Shown piece after piece: positions 1 through 9,331 of a DNA stretch of 64,000 nucleotides; position 1 is the stretch's first letter; every line of letters begins with the position of its first letter. The DNA is from Mycobacterium kyorinense. GTDB lineage: Bacteria; Actinomycetota; Actinomycetes; Mycobacteriales; Mycobacteriaceae. The notes below the pieces were generated by a model, which did no database searches, was not told the DNA's origin, and saw only the letters and a list, made by a program, of their open reading frames with translations. Where the stretch lies: positions 1 to 64,000 of the forward strand of contig NZ_LZKJ01000144.1 of assembly GCF_001672775.1 (NCBI RefSeq). Direction: 5' to 3'. A program made the translations under genes and the position numbers.

Positions 1-32
1 CACCGGGGTGTGCGGGCCACGACTTTTTGCGG

Positions 33-1382
33 CTATCCCGCCATCGGCGAGTGCGGCAGCATGTTGGGACGCAGCCCAATTCGTTGCAGACCATCGGTCT
101 CGCGTCCAGCCAGGCTCGGGAAGGTGACCTTGGGCATCGCCGGTCCGCTTGCCGACGCAGCCGGAGCAGCGGCGCCGAGGTTGGCATTCGGCAACGGCAT
201 GGCGCTGGCCGGGCTGAACGACCCCAGCGGGGAAGCGGCTCCAGCCCAGCTCTGCGGCACCGACAGCCCGCTGAGCGACGCCGCCTGACCCACGCTGGCC
301 GACGCGCCCCCACCCAGGCCGCCACCTAAGTGGCCCAAGCCGCCCACTCCCAAGCCGCCCACTCCCAACGGGCCCAAGCCGCCTGCTTCGGTCAACTCGT
401 CGGCGCCCAAGAAGTCCAGGCCCACACCAATCAGGTCCAGACCAACGCCACCGCCGTCCAAACCGACCAGACCGACCCCGTCCATACCCAGACCGACCGT
501 GTCCTCGACCAGCCCGATCGAGTTCTCGCTGCCCAGTGCAGCCGCCGGGGCAGCCGCCGCCGTCGCGCCCAGCCCGGCGCTCTTGCCCGCACCTTTGAGG
601 GCTCCTTTGCTTGACGCGCCCGTCATTCCGGTCAGCATGCTGGCCGGAGTGAAAGCAGCAGACGAGGCAGCTGATGTCCCGGTACCCATCGCCATTGACA
701 GCCCGGAGGTCGATGACGTCGACTGCAGCGGCTGCGCAAGACCGTGAAGTGTCTGGGGGACCGACGACAGTGAGGATGTCATCGCCTGCGCGTGGCCACC
801 CGCCGTAGTCCCGGCGGCCTTCGCGACGCTGGCCGATTGCGCAGCCAGCCCGGCCGGGTTGGTGTTCTGTGGTGCCGGCGGGAACGGCGTCAACGTCGAG
901 GCGGCAGCCGAGGAGGCGGCGTAGCCGTACATGGCCGCGGCATCCTGGGCCCACATCTCGCCGTATTGAGCCTCGGTGGCCATGATCGCCGGGGTGTTCT
1001 GGCCCAAGAAGTTGGTGGCAACCAGAGTCATCAGCTGGGTTCGGTTGACCGCGATCACCGGCGGGGGGACCGTCATCGCAAAGGCCGCCTCATAGGCAGC
1101 CGCGGCCGCCCTGGCCTGGCTGGCCACCTGCTCACATTGGGCGGCAGTCGCGCTCATCCACGTCACGTACGGTGCTGCTGCAGCACCCATCGACGCCGAC
1201 GCCGGACCCTGCCACGGTCCACCGGTGAGCCCGGTGACCACGGATTGATACGACGTTGCCGCGGATTGCAGTTCGCCGGCCAGCCCGTCCCAAGCGGTCG
1301 CGGCAGCCAGCATCGGACCGGGCCCAGGGCCTGCATACATTCGCGCGGAGTTGATTTCCGGCGGGAACGCGCCGAAATCCAT
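33..1382 (-). CDS. PPE family protein (PPE-SVP type)
   Basis: 449 aa. The N-terminal PPE domain (about residues 1-170) begins [16 protein letters not shown] and carries the WQG-type turn and the [12 protein letters not shown] stretch usual for the family. PPE proteins pair with PE partners and are exported by type VII (ESX) systems, often ESX-5, to the cell envelope. The C-terminal half is Gly/Ala-rich, with a run of short G-L-G units around residues 335-360 and an SVPQSW motif near residue 375, which places it in the SVP subgroup. It lies 33 bp downstream of a PE gene on the same strand, so the two should be co-transcribed. Export and family are confident; the exact ortholog and function are not known. 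Confidence 0.93.
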   Translation of the reverse strand: MDFGAFPPEINSARMYAGPGPGPMLAAATAWDGLAGELQSAATSYQSVVTGLTGGPWQGPASASMGAAAAPYVTWMSATAAQCEQVASQARAAAAAYEAAFAMTVPPPVIAVNRTQLMTLVATNFLGQNTPAIMATEAQYGEMWAQDAAAMYGYAASSAAASTLTPFPPAPQNTNPAGLAAQSASVAKAAGTTAGGHAQAMTSSLSSVPQTLHGLAQPLQSTSSTSGLSMAMGTGTSAASSAAFTPASMLTGMTGASSKGALKGAGKSAGLGATAAAAPAAALGSENSIGLVEDTVGLGMDGVGLVGLDGGGVGLDLIGVGLDFLGADELTEAGGLGPLGVGGLGVGGLGHLGGGLGGGASASVGQAASLSGLSVPQSWAGAASPLGSFSPASAMPLPNANLGAAAPAASASGPAMPKVTFPSLAGRETDGLQRIGLRPNMLPHSPMAG

Positions 1383-1415
1383 CGCCTCTCCCCTTTCGTT
1401 GCGTTAGCTGGCTGC

Positions 1416-1721
1416 TCACACCCGCGCGGCGTTGGCGGCCTCGGTGGCCGCATAGGACGCGGCACTGGTCTGCAGCGTGGTGACGAACATCTCGTGGACC
1501 GCGGCCGCCTGGGCGCTGACGGCTTGATAGCTGCCGGCATGCGCAACGAACTGCGCCGCGGTCAACGCCGACACCACATCAGCGGCTGCCGGCACCACCC
1601 CGCTGGTCGGGCCGGCCGCCGCCGCATTGCCTGCGTTCAGCTGCGAACCGATGCCGTGCAAGCTGCCGGCGGCTGCGGCCAGCATCTCCGGATGAGTATT
1701 GACAAAAGCTGCGAAAGACAT
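1416..1721 (-). CDS. PE family protein, partner of the adjacent PPE
   Basis: 101 aa, essentially only the PE domain of about 100 residues, beginning MSFAAFVNTHPEML. A YAATE sequence near the C-terminus fits the YxxxD/E type VII secretion signal. A strong Shine-Dalgarno, TTAGGAGAAG, precedes the ATG. PE proteins form an alpha-helical heterodimer with their PPE partner before ESX export, and the partner here is the next gene downstream. The sequence is related to the second PE in this window at 44274. The gene is divergent from trcR. Confidence 0.93.
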   Translation of the reverse strand: MSFAAFVNTHPEMLAAAAGSLHGIGSQLNAGNAAAAGPTSGVVPAAADVVSALTAAQFVAHAGSYQAVSAQAAAVHEMFVTTLQTSAASYAATEAANAARV

Positions 1722-2078
1722 TGACTTCTCCTAACTTTCTCGAAAGCGGAAAACATGCCGCTGCTCGCGGGCTTGCCGCGCGCAAACTGCACGACGGCGG
1801 GCAATGGCCGCTCCCGGCCGCCTCTGATCGCAGCGTCAATGCCAAAGCTGTTCGCGCGCGGACGATTAGACTGGCGCACTTCGCTGTGCGTCATCTCGTG
1901 GCTCAACGGCTATGCACCACGGTATTTTTCGTATAAGAGCCATATCAAGTAGGCTGATGGGATACATAGAAACCGCATATCTGCCGATGTCGGCGCTGGG
2001 CCTGGCCGCCGCCGGTTACATGTGAGAACCCTATGAACTCCGTGACAACCTCATATGCGCCAGGGAGAATGTAGGAAC
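1722..2078. promoter_or_regulatory. Divergent PE / trcR regulatory region
   Basis: A 357-bp gene-free interval between two divergent starts, so it should hold both promoters. The trcR-proximal part (about 1918-1985) is clearly AT-richer than the surroundings, with TATTTTTCGTATAAG and CATATCAAGTAGG. In M. tuberculosis TrcR is reported to bind an AT-rich region of its own promoter, so this is the natural place for autoregulation. I see no convincing ORF or repeat here. Confidence 0.4.
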
Positions 2079-2852
2079 ATGACCGCAATGTCGGGTTATG
2101 CACGCGATCAGCGGCCACGCCAGGCCATCCTCGGGCAGCTGCCCAAGATCAACCGGGCCGACGGATCGCCGATCCGGGTTTTGCTGGTCGACGACGAGCC
2201 GGCACTGACCAACCTGGTCAAGATGGCCCTGCATTACGAAGGCTGGGTTGTCGATGTTGCCCACAACGGCCGGGAGGCCGTCGCCAAGTTCGACAAGGTC
2301 GGCCCCGACGTGCTGGTGCTCGACATCATGCTTCCCGATATGGACGGACTGCAGATCCTGCAGCGGGTGCGTGAATCAGACGCCTACACCCCGACGCTGT
2401 TTTTGACCGCCCGTGATTCGGTGATGGACCGCGTCACCGGCTTGACCGCGGGCGCCGACGATTACATGACCAAACCGTTCAGCCTCGAGGAACTGGTGGC
2501 CAGGTTGCGTGGACTGCTTCGGCGCTCCAATCACCTGGCGCCGCCCGCCGAAGAGGTGCTGACCGTCGGCGATCTCACCCTGGACGGTGCCAGCCGCGAG
2601 GTCACCCGCGATGGAACGCTGATCTCGCTGACGTCCACCGAGTTCGAACTGCTGCGGTTCCTGATGCGCAATCCGCGTCGCGCGCTGACCCGCACCGAAA
2701 TCCTGGACCGGGTCTGGAACTACGACTTCGCGGGCCGGACCAGCATCGTCGACTTGTACATCTCGTATCTGCGAAAGAAGCTCGACTCCGGCAGAGAACC
2801 GATGATCCACACCGTTCGCGGTGTCGGATACATGCTGCGATCGCCGGAATGA
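2079..2852 (+). CDS. trcR: Response regulator TrcR
   Basis: 257 aa, OmpR/PhoB family. The N-terminal receiver domain (about residues 32-145) has the acidic pair VDDEP and the phospho-acceptor Asp82 in VLDIMLPD. The C-terminal winged helix (about 160-257) ends with the typical HTVRGVGYMLR. The start is placed at the second in-frame ATG, whose MTAMSGYAR N-terminus and 257-aa length match M. tuberculosis TrcR. A GTAGGA sequence precedes it; an upstream ATG at 2055 would add 8 residues. Its stop overlaps the start of trcS (ATGA), so the pair is translationally coupled. Confidence 0.95.
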   Translation: MTAMSGYARDQRPRQAILGQLPKINRADGSPIRVLLVDDEPALTNLVKMALHYEGWVVDVAHNGREAVAKFDKVGPDVLVLDIMLPDMDGLQILQRVRESDAYTPTLFLTARDSVMDRVTGLTAGADDYMTKPFSLEELVARLRGLLRRSNHLAPPAEEVLTVGDLTLDGASREVTRDGTLISLTSTEFELLRFLMRNPRRALTRTEILDRVWNYDFAGRTSIVDLYISYLRKKLDSGREPMIHTVRGVGYMLRSPE

Positions 2853-4345
2853 TCCGACGTCGAGTCGCGCCGTGGTGGCGGACACGATCCGTGCGCCGCC
2901 AGTTGGTGCTGAGCGTATCGGCCGTTGTCTGCGTGGTTTTGGTGGCAGTCGATATCGTCTCGGTGTTGAGCCTGCGCGCATACGTCACGACGATGAACGA
3001 CGCCGAGGTGGTCGAATCGCTGGACGCGCTGAGTCATTCGGTCGCCCGGTACCGCAGCGGTGAGGGCGCGCACGGCGGCATGCCCATCGAAACGGCGATG
3101 CTGGGATTCACCGGCCAGACGCCGGAAAACCTGATCGCGGTGCTGCGTAACGGCACTGTGATCGGCTCGGCGGTCTTCTCCGAAGACGAGCCGCACCCGG
3201 CGCCTGCCGACGTGGTTCGCGCCATCGAGTCGCACACCTGGGCCGACGGCCCGCCGCGCACCGAGCAGTTGGGCAGCTTGGGTTCCTATCGGGTGGACAG
3301 CCGCGCCGACGGGCCGGACCGTCTGCTGGTCGGGGTGTCGCTGAGCCTCACCAATCGTACGATCGAACGCCGAACGGTCACCGCCACAGCGCTTCTGGCC
3401 GGAGCCCTGTTGGTCACGGCGATCCTGACGATCTGGGTGGTCGGCTACGCGCTGCGTCCGCTGCGCCGGGTGGCCGCAACTGCCGCCGAGGTCGCAGCCA
3501 TGCCGCTCATCGGTGACGAGCACCGGATCACCACGCGGGTGCGCCCCGACGACACCGATCCCGACAATGAGGTCGGCATCGTCGGGCACACGTTGAATCG
3601 CTTGCTGGACAACGTCGATAGCGCATTGAGGTACCGCGTCGAATCCGACCGCCGGATGCGCCAATTCATCACCGACGCCAGCCACGAACTGCGCACCCCG
3701 TTGGCGGCGATTCAGGGCTACGCCGAGCTCACCCGCCAGGACAGCTCGGCGTTGCCGCCGACGACCGAGTACGCGCTGGCCCGTATCGAGTCCGAGGCAC
3801 TGCGAATGACCTCGCTCGTCGACGAGTTGCTGCTGCTGTCCCGGTTGGGCGAAGGCGAGGATTTAGACACCGAAGAGGTCGATTTGGGCGACGTCGTGAT
3901 CAATGCGGTGAACGACACGGCGGTGGCCGCGCCGACGCACCGTTGGGTCAAAGACTTGCCCGAGGAACCGGTATGGGTGCGCGGGGACCGCCACCGTCTG
4001 CATCAACTGGTGAGCAACCTGTTGAGCAACGCGCACGTGCACACGCCTGCCGGAGTCACGGTGACGACGGCGATCGCACGTCATCCGTCGGGCGCAGACG
4101 GGCCGTACGTCGAGTTGACCGTCACCGACAACGGGCCCGATATCGATCCCGGTCTGCTGCCGCACCTGTTCGAGCGGTTCGTGCGCGGGGACGCGTCGCG
4201 GTCCAACGGGTCCGGCAACGGGTTGGGACTGCCGATCGTCGCGTCGATCGTCAAGGCGCACCATGGGACGGTCACCGCCGAATCCGCTGACGGTCAAACG
4301 GTCTTCCGTGTCCGCCTTCCCATGAGCGCACCGCCGAGCGACTAG
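2849..4345 (+). CDS. trcS: Sensor histidine kinase TrcS
   Basis: 498 aa, partner of TrcR. An N-terminal transmembrane helix (about residues 18-42), an extracytoplasmic sensor segment (about 43-175) and a second helix (about 177-200) are followed by HAMP. The HisKA box is FITDASHELRTPL with phospho-acceptor His279. The HATPase domain has the N box (VSNLLSNAHVHT), the DNGPDI G1 box and GLGLPIV. The start overlaps the trcR stop by four bases. The stimulus cannot be read from the sequence. The gene ends 136 bp before the kdp operon on the same strand, so some read-through into kdp is possible. Confidence 0.95.
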   Translation: MIRRRVAPWWRTRSVRRQLVLSVSAVVCVVLVAVDIVSVLSLRAYVTTMNDAEVVESLDALSHSVARYRSGEGAHGGMPIETAMLGFTGQTPENLIAVLRNGTVIGSAVFSEDEPHPAPADVVRAIESHTWADGPPRTEQLGSLGSYRVDSRADGPDRLLVGVSLSLTNRTIERRTVTATALLAGALLVTAILTIWVVGYALRPLRRVAATAAEVAAMPLIGDEHRITTRVRPDDTDPDNEVGIVGHTLNRLLDNVDSALRYRVESDRRMRQFITDASHELRTPLAAIQGYAELTRQDSSALPPTTEYALARIESEALRMTSLVDELLLLSRLGEGEDLDTEEVDLGDVVINAVNDTAVAAPTHRWVKDLPEEPVWVRGDRHRLHQLVSNLLSNAHVHTPAGVTVTTAIARHPSGADGPYVELTVTDNGPDIDPGLLPHLFERFVRGDASRSNGSGNGLGLPIVASIVKAHHGTVTAESADGQTVFRVRLPMSAPPSD

Positions 4346-4481
4346 CGCCAGAGACCGTAAACGTCGCGGTTGCGCGCGTAAAGAAAGCGTCAACGACCCC
4401 GTCGCTCGATGCGGCGCGGCGTTAGCGTCGGTGCAGCCCTAATCGCCGAGGGCGAGTTGATGCTGGGTGAACGGAGACGAC
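4346..4481 (+). promoter_or_regulatory. Probable kdp operon promoter region
   Basis: The 136-bp gap between trcS and the first kdp-region reading frame. In bacteria with Kdp, the phosphorylated regulator KdpE activates a promoter just upstream of kdpF, so this is the expected location. The segment contains GTAAACGTCGCGG and GTAAAGAAAGCGTCAACG, which look like two related GTAAA-NNN-CG half-sites. I cannot assign -10/-35 boxes with confidence. The call rests on position. Confidence 0.35.
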
Positions 4482-4565
4482 ATGTCTGTTGTGCTCTACC
4501 TGCTGCTAACCACCGCGGTGTTCGCTCTACTCGGCCTCGTGGTGAAGGCGGTCGACGGCCGATGA
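4482..4565 (+). CDS. Small membrane protein upstream of kdpF (27 aa)
   Basis: An ATG preceded by GGAGACGAC opens a 27-residue frame that starts [11 protein letters not shown] and ends VVKAVDGR. It is a single hydrophobic helix followed by a short basic/polar tail. Its TGA overlaps the ATG of kdpF (ATGA), and it has a good Shine-Dalgarno, so it looks like the true first gene of the kdp operon. Similar tiny frames ahead of kdpF occur in other actinobacteria, to my recollection. Its job is unknown; a second KdpF-like accessory subunit of the KdpFABC pump is a reasonable inference. Confidence 0.7.
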   Translation: MSVVLYLLLTTAVFALLGLVVKAVDGR

Positions 4566-4651
4566 ACCTCACCAACGCCACCGGCCTGGTGCTTGCCGTG
4601 CTCGTTGCGGCGTTCCTCGTTGCGGCCCTGCTCTTTCCGGAGCAGTTCTAG
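4562..4651 (+). CDS. kdpF: KdpF, small subunit of the K+-transporting ATPase
   Basis: 29 aa, the usual KdpF length. One membrane helix (about residues 8-25, [17 protein letters not shown]) is followed by the family-typical PEQF end. KdpF sits against KdpA and stabilises the KdpFABC complex. The start overlaps the preceding peptide's stop (ATGA), and its stop TAG shares one base with the GTG start of kdpA, so it is embedded in a coupled chain. Confidence 0.9.
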   Translation: MNLTNATGLVLAVLVAAFLVAALLFPEQF

Positions 4652-6321
4652 TGCATAGCGCAACGGCTGGCCTGTTGTTTCTCGCGCTGCTGGTCGTGGC
4701 GCTGGCCGCAGTCCACCTGCCGCTCGGCGACTACATGTACCGGGTCTACAGCTCCGAGAAGCATTCGCGTACAGAACGGTTCGTCTACCGGCTGATCGGC
4801 GCCGACCCGGCCACCGAACAAAGCTGGGCGACCTATGCCCGGAGCATGCTGGCGTTCTCGGCCGTCAGCCTCGTGTTCTTGTTCCTCCTTCAACTCGTGC
4901 AGGGCAAGCTCCCGCTGCACCTTGCCGAGCCAGCGACACCCATGACTGCGGCGCTGGCGTGGAACACCGCGGTAAGTTTCGTCACCAACACCAACTGGCA
5001 GGCCTATGCCGGCGAATCTACGCAGGGGCATCTGGTGCAGATGGCCGGTTTGGCGGTACAGAACTTTGTCTCCGCTGCGGTCGGTATGGCGGTGGCCATC
5101 GCGTTCGTTCGTGGGTTTGCCCGCCGCAACACCGGTGAACTCGGCAATTTCTGGGTGGATCTGGTCCGCGGCACGCTGCGCATCCTGTTGCCGATCGCGG
5201 TCATCGGCGCGGTGGTGCTGATGGCGGGCGGCGTCGTGCAGAACTTCCATCTGCACGACCAGGTGGTCACCACGCTGGCCGGATCGCCGCAGACCATCCC
5301 CGGCGGTCCGGTAGCCAGCCAAGAGGTGATCAAGGCGCTCGGCACCAACGGCGGCGGCTTCTACAACGCCAATTCGTCGCATCCCTTCGAGAATCCGACC
5401 ACGTGGACGAACTGGGTCGAGATCTTCCTGCTGTCGGTGATCAGTTTCTCGTTGCCACGCACCTTCGGCCGCCTGGTGAGTAATACCAAGCAGGGCTACG
5501 CGATCGCCGCGGTCATGTCGATCATCGCCGCGATCAGCCTCACCGTGGTGGTGCTGTTGCAGCTGCAGCACCACGGCACTGTCCCCACCGCAATAGGCGC
5601 CGCCACCGAAGGTGTCGAGCAGCGGTTCGGCGTCCCCGACTCCGCGGTATACGCCGGCATGACCACGCTGACATCGACTGGCGCAGTCGATTCCGCGCAC
5701 GACTCCTATACCAGCTTGGGCGGGATGGTGCCGCTGTTCAACATGCTGCTGGGTGAGGTGGCGCCCGGCGGCGTCGGCTCCGGCCTGTACGGCATGCTCA
5801 TCCTGGCTGTGATCACGGTGTTCGTCGCCGGACTGATGGTCGGACGAACCCCGGAATATCTAGGCAAGAAGATCAGACCACGCGAGATCAAGCTTGCCGC
5901 CAGCTATTTCCTGATTACCCCGCTGATCGTGCTATTCGGCACCGCGACCGCGCTGACGCTGCCCGGCCAGCGGGCCGCCATGGCCAACACCGGACCGCAC
6001 GGACTGTCGGAGGTGCTCTATGCGTTCACCTCGGCGGCGAACAACAACGGTTCGGCGTTCGCCGGGCTGGCCGCCGACACCGTCTGGTACAACACGGCGC
6101 TCGGGCTGGCGATGCTCATCGGACGGTTCCTGCCGATGATTCTGGTGCTTGCGCTGGCCGGTTCGCTGGCTCGTCAGGGCACGACGCCCGCGTCGATCGG
6201 CACCCTGCCCACCCACAAGCCGCAGTTCGTCGGACTGGTCGTCGGCGTGACAATCATCTTGGTCGCGCTGACCTTCCTGCCTGCCCTGGCTGTTGGCCCC
6301 CTCGCCGAGGGGCTGCACTGA
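4651..6321 (+). CDS. kdpA: KdpA, potassium-binding channel-like subunit
   Basis: 556 aa, normal length. KdpA is the SKT-superfamily subunit that selects K+ and passes it to KdpB. The four pore-loop regions are visible as [42 protein letters not shown]...GEVAPGGVG and [14 protein letters not shown]. About ten hydrophobic helices surround them. The start is GTG, sharing one base with the kdpF stop. kdpB follows after one base. Confidence 0.96.
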   Translation: MHSATAGLLFLALLVVALAAVHLPLGDYMYRVYSSEKHSRTERFVYRLIGADPATEQSWATYARSMLAFSAVSLVFLFLLQLVQGKLPLHLAEPATPMTAALAWNTAVSFVTNTNWQAYAGESTQGHLVQMAGLAVQNFVSAAVGMAVAIAFVRGFARRNTGELGNFWVDLVRGTLRILLPIAVIGAVVLMAGGVVQNFHLHDQVVTTLAGSPQTIPGGPVASQEVIKALGTNGGGFYNANSSHPFENPTTWTNWVEIFLLSVISFSLPRTFGRLVSNTKQGYAIAAVMSIIAAISLTVVVLLQLQHHGTVPTAIGAATEGVEQRFGVPDSAVYAGMTTLTSTGAVDSAHDSYTSLGGMVPLFNMLLGEVAPGGVGSGLYGMLILAVITVFVAGLMVGRTPEYLGKKIRPREIKLAASYFLITPLIVLFGTATALTLPGQRAAMANTGPHGLSEVLYAFTSAANNNGSAFAGLAADTVWYNTALGLAMLIGRFLPMILVLALAGSLARQGTTPASIGTLPTHKPQFVGLVVGVTIILVALTFLPALAVGPLAEGLH

Positions 6322-6322
6322 A

Positions 6323-8443
6323 ATGCGTGTCCCGGCAAGGAATTCGGCGACCCATCCGGTCGAGGGCGGGCTGCTTGACCCGCAGATGCTGCTGAAGTCG
6401 CTACCTGAGGCGCTGCGCAAACTCGATCCGCGCACGCTGTGGCGCAACCCGGTGATGTTCGTCGTGGAGATCGGCGCCGTGTGGTCAACGGTGCTGGCGG
6501 TCGGGGAACCGAGCTGGTTCGGCTGGCTGGTGGTGTTCTGGTTATGGCTGACGGTGGTCTTCGCCAACCTGGCTGAGGCAGTGGCCGAAGGGCGCGGCAA
6601 GGCGCAGGCCGACACGTTACGCAAGTCCAGAGCCGGCACCCAGGCGCGCCGGCTGGTCGGCTGGTCACCGGCCAGCGACGGTATCGAAGAGCAGATCCCC
6701 GCACTACTGCTAGAGCGGGGCGACTTCGTCGTCGTCGAGGCCGGCCAAGTCATTCCGGGCGACGGCGACGTCGTGGAAGGCATTGCGTCAGTAGACGAAT
6801 CGGCTATCACCGGCGAATCGGCGCCGGTCATCCGGGAATCCGGTGGCGACCGGTCGGCAGTGACCGCCGGGACCACCGTGCTCTCCGACCGCATCGTCGT
6901 CAAGATCACCCAACAGCCCGGTCAAAGCTTCGTGGACAGAATGATCGCCCTGGTGGAAGGCGCCAACCGGCAAAAAACTCCCAATGAGATCGCGTTGAAC
7001 ATCCTGCTCGCCGCCGTGACGGTCATCTTCGTGTTCGCGGTAGCCACCCTTCAGCCGCTGGCGATCTACTCCAAAGCCAACAACCCCGGGGTGCGGGCTA
7101 CCGCCGCTCTCGACGAAAACGGCATCACCGGAATCGTTTTGGTGGCGCTGCTGGTATGCCTGATACCCACCACGATCGGCGCGCTGCTGTCGGCCATCGG
7201 CATCGCCGGGATGGACCGCCTGGTGCAGCGCAACGTGCTGGCGATGTCTGGACGCGCGGTCGAGGCAGCCGGCGACGTCAACACCCTGCTTTTGGACAAG
7301 ACCGGCACGATCACGCTCGGCAACAGGGAGGCCTCGGAGTTCATCCCCGTCGACGGTGTGTCCTTCGAGGAGCTTGCCGACGCCGCTCAGCTGGCCAGCC
7401 TGGCTGACGAAACCCCCGAGGGCCGCTCTATCGTCGTCTACGCCAAAGACGCTTACGGGCTGCGGGCCCGGTTGCCCGGCGAGCTCGACAACGCCGAATG
7501 GGTGGAATTCACTGCGGTAACACGCATGTCGGGCGTCGACATCGACGGACGGCAGCTGCGCAAGGGTGCGGCCAGTTCGGTCGCGGAATGGGTGCGCGGC
7601 CACGGCGGCGCGGTGTCGCCGCAAGTCGGACAGGTCGTCGACGGCATTTCGGCGGCCGGCGGAACCCCGCTGGTGGTGGGTCAGGTAAGCGGCAACCAAG
7701 CCAAAGTGCTCGGCGTCATCTACCTCAAAGACGTGGTGAAGCAGGGCATGCGCGACCGGTTCGACGCGATGCGCCGCATGGGCATCCGCACGGTGATGAT
7801 CACCGGCGACAATCCGTTGACCGCCAGGGCGATTGCCGACGAAGCCGGCGTCGACGACTTCCTGGCCGAGGCCACGCCGGAAGACAAGCTGGTCTTGATC
7901 AAGGGTGAGCAGGAAGGCGGCCGACTGGTCGCGATGACCGGCGACGGCACCAACGACGCTCCGGCGTTGGCCCAGGCCGACGTCGGGGTGGCGATGAACA
8001 CCGGCACCAGCGCGGCCAAAGAAGCCGGCAACATGGTGGATCTGGACTCCGATCCGACCAAGCTGATCGAGATCGTCGAGATCGGCAAGCAGTTGCTCAT
8101 CACCCGTGGTGCGCTCACCACGTTCTCGATCGCCAACGACATCGCCAAGTATTTCGCGGTCATCCCGGCGATGTTCGTGGTGCTCTTCCCCGGCCTGGAC
8201 CTGATCAACGTGATGCGGTTGCACAGCGCGCAGTCGGCGATCCTCTCGGCGGTCATCTTCAACGCGCTCGTGATCGTCGGCCTGATTCCGCTGGCGCTAC
8301 GCGGTGTGCGGTACACCCCGAGCCATGCGTCGAAACTGTTGAGCCGCAATCTCGCAATCTATGGATTCGGCGGGATCGTGACCCCGTTCATCGGTATCAA
8401 GCTCATCGATCTGGTGGTCCAACTTCTTCCGGGAATGGCCTGA
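6323..8443 (+). CDS. kdpB: KdpB, P-type ATPase catalytic subunit
   Basis: 706 aa. A P-type ATPase that hydrolyses ATP to drive K+ import with KdpA and KdpC. The TGES actuator motif (ITGESAPV), the phosphorylated Asp325 in [13 protein letters not shown], the nucleotide-domain KGA and the hinge [22 protein letters not shown] are all present. The ATG at 6323, one base after the kdpA stop, is chosen over an upstream in-frame TTG at 6293 that would lie inside kdpA; the chosen length agrees with the family. Confidence 0.96.
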   Translation: MRVPARNSATHPVEGGLLDPQMLLKSLPEALRKLDPRTLWRNPVMFVVEIGAVWSTVLAVGEPSWFGWLVVFWLWLTVVFANLAEAVAEGRGKAQADTLRKSRAGTQARRLVGWSPASDGIEEQIPALLLERGDFVVVEAGQVIPGDGDVVEGIASVDESAITGESAPVIRESGGDRSAVTAGTTVLSDRIVVKITQQPGQSFVDRMIALVEGANRQKTPNEIALNILLAAVTVIFVFAVATLQPLAIYSKANNPGVRATAALDENGITGIVLVALLVCLIPTTIGALLSAIGIAGMDRLVQRNVLAMSGRAVEAAGDVNTLLLDKTGTITLGNREASEFIPVDGVSFEELADAAQLASLADETPEGRSIVVYAKDAYGLRARLPGELDNAEWVEFTAVTRMSGVDIDGRQLRKGAASSVAEWVRGHGGAVSPQVGQVVDGISAAGGTPLVVGQVSGNQAKVLGVIYLKDVVKQGMRDRFDAMRRMGIRTVMITGDNPLTARAIADEAGVDDFLAEATPEDKLVLIKGEQEGGRLVAMTGDGTNDAPALAQADVGVAMNTGTSAAKEAGNMVDLDSDPTKLIEIVEIGKQLLITRGALTTFSIANDIAKYFAVIPAMFVVLFPGLDLINVMRLHSAQSAILSAVIFNALVIVGLIPLALRGVRYTPSHASKLLSRNLAIYGFGGIVTPFIGIKLIDLVVQLLPGMA

Positions 8444-8445
8444 CA

Positions 8446-9324
8446 ATGAATACTTCCGTCCTGGTTCGTCAGCATTGGGCAGCGCTGCGGGCGCTGCTGG
8501 TGTTCACCGTGATCCTGGGAATCGGTTACCCGCTGTTCGTGTGGCTGGTCGGACAGTGTCCCGGTTTGCGCCAGCAGGCGGAGGGCTCGATCATCCGCAT
8601 CGACGGAAAGCCGGTGGGCAGCGCGCTGATTGGCCAGTCGTTCACCGACGCCGCCGGTCGGCCGCTCCCACAGTACTTTCAGTCGCGGCCTTCGGCGGCC
8701 GGTGCCGGTTACGATCCGTTAAGCAGCGGGGCAAGCAATCTGGGGCCCGAAGACGTGGTGGATACCCCGACGCGGCCGAGCCTGCTCACCGTGGTGTGCT
8801 CGCACAGCAAGGCGGTCGGCGATCAGGAAGCGGTGGACGGGTCGCGGCCATTCTGCACGGCCGGCGGTGTCGGCGCCGTTCTGTCGGTGATCGGGCCTCG
8901 CGATGCGCGGGGCAACGTCATCGCGCCGACCAGAGTGGTCAGCGTCAACGAACCGTGCACGACCGTGGCCCGACCCTTCATGGGCAGCTACGCCGGGGTT
9001 CCTGTGCAGTGCGCACAGCCCGGGCAGGACTACTCGACCGGCCAGATTGTGCCGGTCCGTGGTGTTGCGCCCGGTGATCCGCGAGTGCCTGCCGACGCGG
9101 TCACCGCAAGTGGCAGCGGTCTGGACCCCGACATCTCGCCTGCCTATGCCGAGATTCAAATCGCACGGGTGGCCGCGGCTCGGCGTGTCGCGCCGGATCG
9201 AATCCGCGATCTGGTTAGGGCCAACAGCAGCGGCCGCGATCTCGGCATATTCGGTGAACCCAGGGTCAACGTGCTGCGACTCAACCTCGCACTGGACCAA
9301 ACGTATCCCGGTACTGGTGGATGA
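8446..9324 (+). CDS. kdpC: KdpC, K+-ATPase accessory subunit with internal insertion
   Basis: 292 aa, about 100 residues longer than classical KdpC (around 190). The N-terminal membrane helix (about 15-36), the GQSF and YFQSRPSAAG...SNLGP segments, and the C-terminal TASGSGLDPDISPAYAEIQ and FGEPRVNVLRLNLALD are canonical. Between them, at about residues 108-213, lies extra sequence with four cysteines (118, 137, 171, 189), predicted to be outside the membrane with the rest of the domain. KdpC is thought to assist ATP use by KdpB. It starts two bases after kdpB. Confidence 0.93.
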   Translation: MNTSVLVRQHWAALRALLVFTVILGIGYPLFVWLVGQCPGLRQQAEGSIIRIDGKPVGSALIGQSFTDAAGRPLPQYFQSRPSAAGAGYDPLSSGASNLGPEDVVDTPTRPSLLTVVCSHSKAVGDQEAVDGSRPFCTAGGVGAVLSVIGPRDARGNVIAPTRVVSVNEPCTTVARPFMGSYAGVPVQCAQPGQDYSTGQIVPVRGVAPGDPRVPADAVTASGSGLDPDISPAYAEIQIARVAAARRVAPDRIRDLVRANSSGRDLGIFGEPRVNVLRLNLALDQTYPGTGG

Positions 9325-9331
9325 TGGTTGG

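Noticed and set aside
1579..1906. Short minus-strand frames upstream of the PE gene
   Set aside because: They overlap the PE coding region in other frames and lack start signals.
6788..8224. 478-codon open frame opposite kdpB
   Set aside because: Shadow of kdpB; His/Gln/Asp/Arg-rich with no motifs.
8903..9331. Upstream extension of the kdpD frame
   Set aside because: Would overlap kdpC by over 400 bp; the conserved KdpD N-terminus starts just after 9332.
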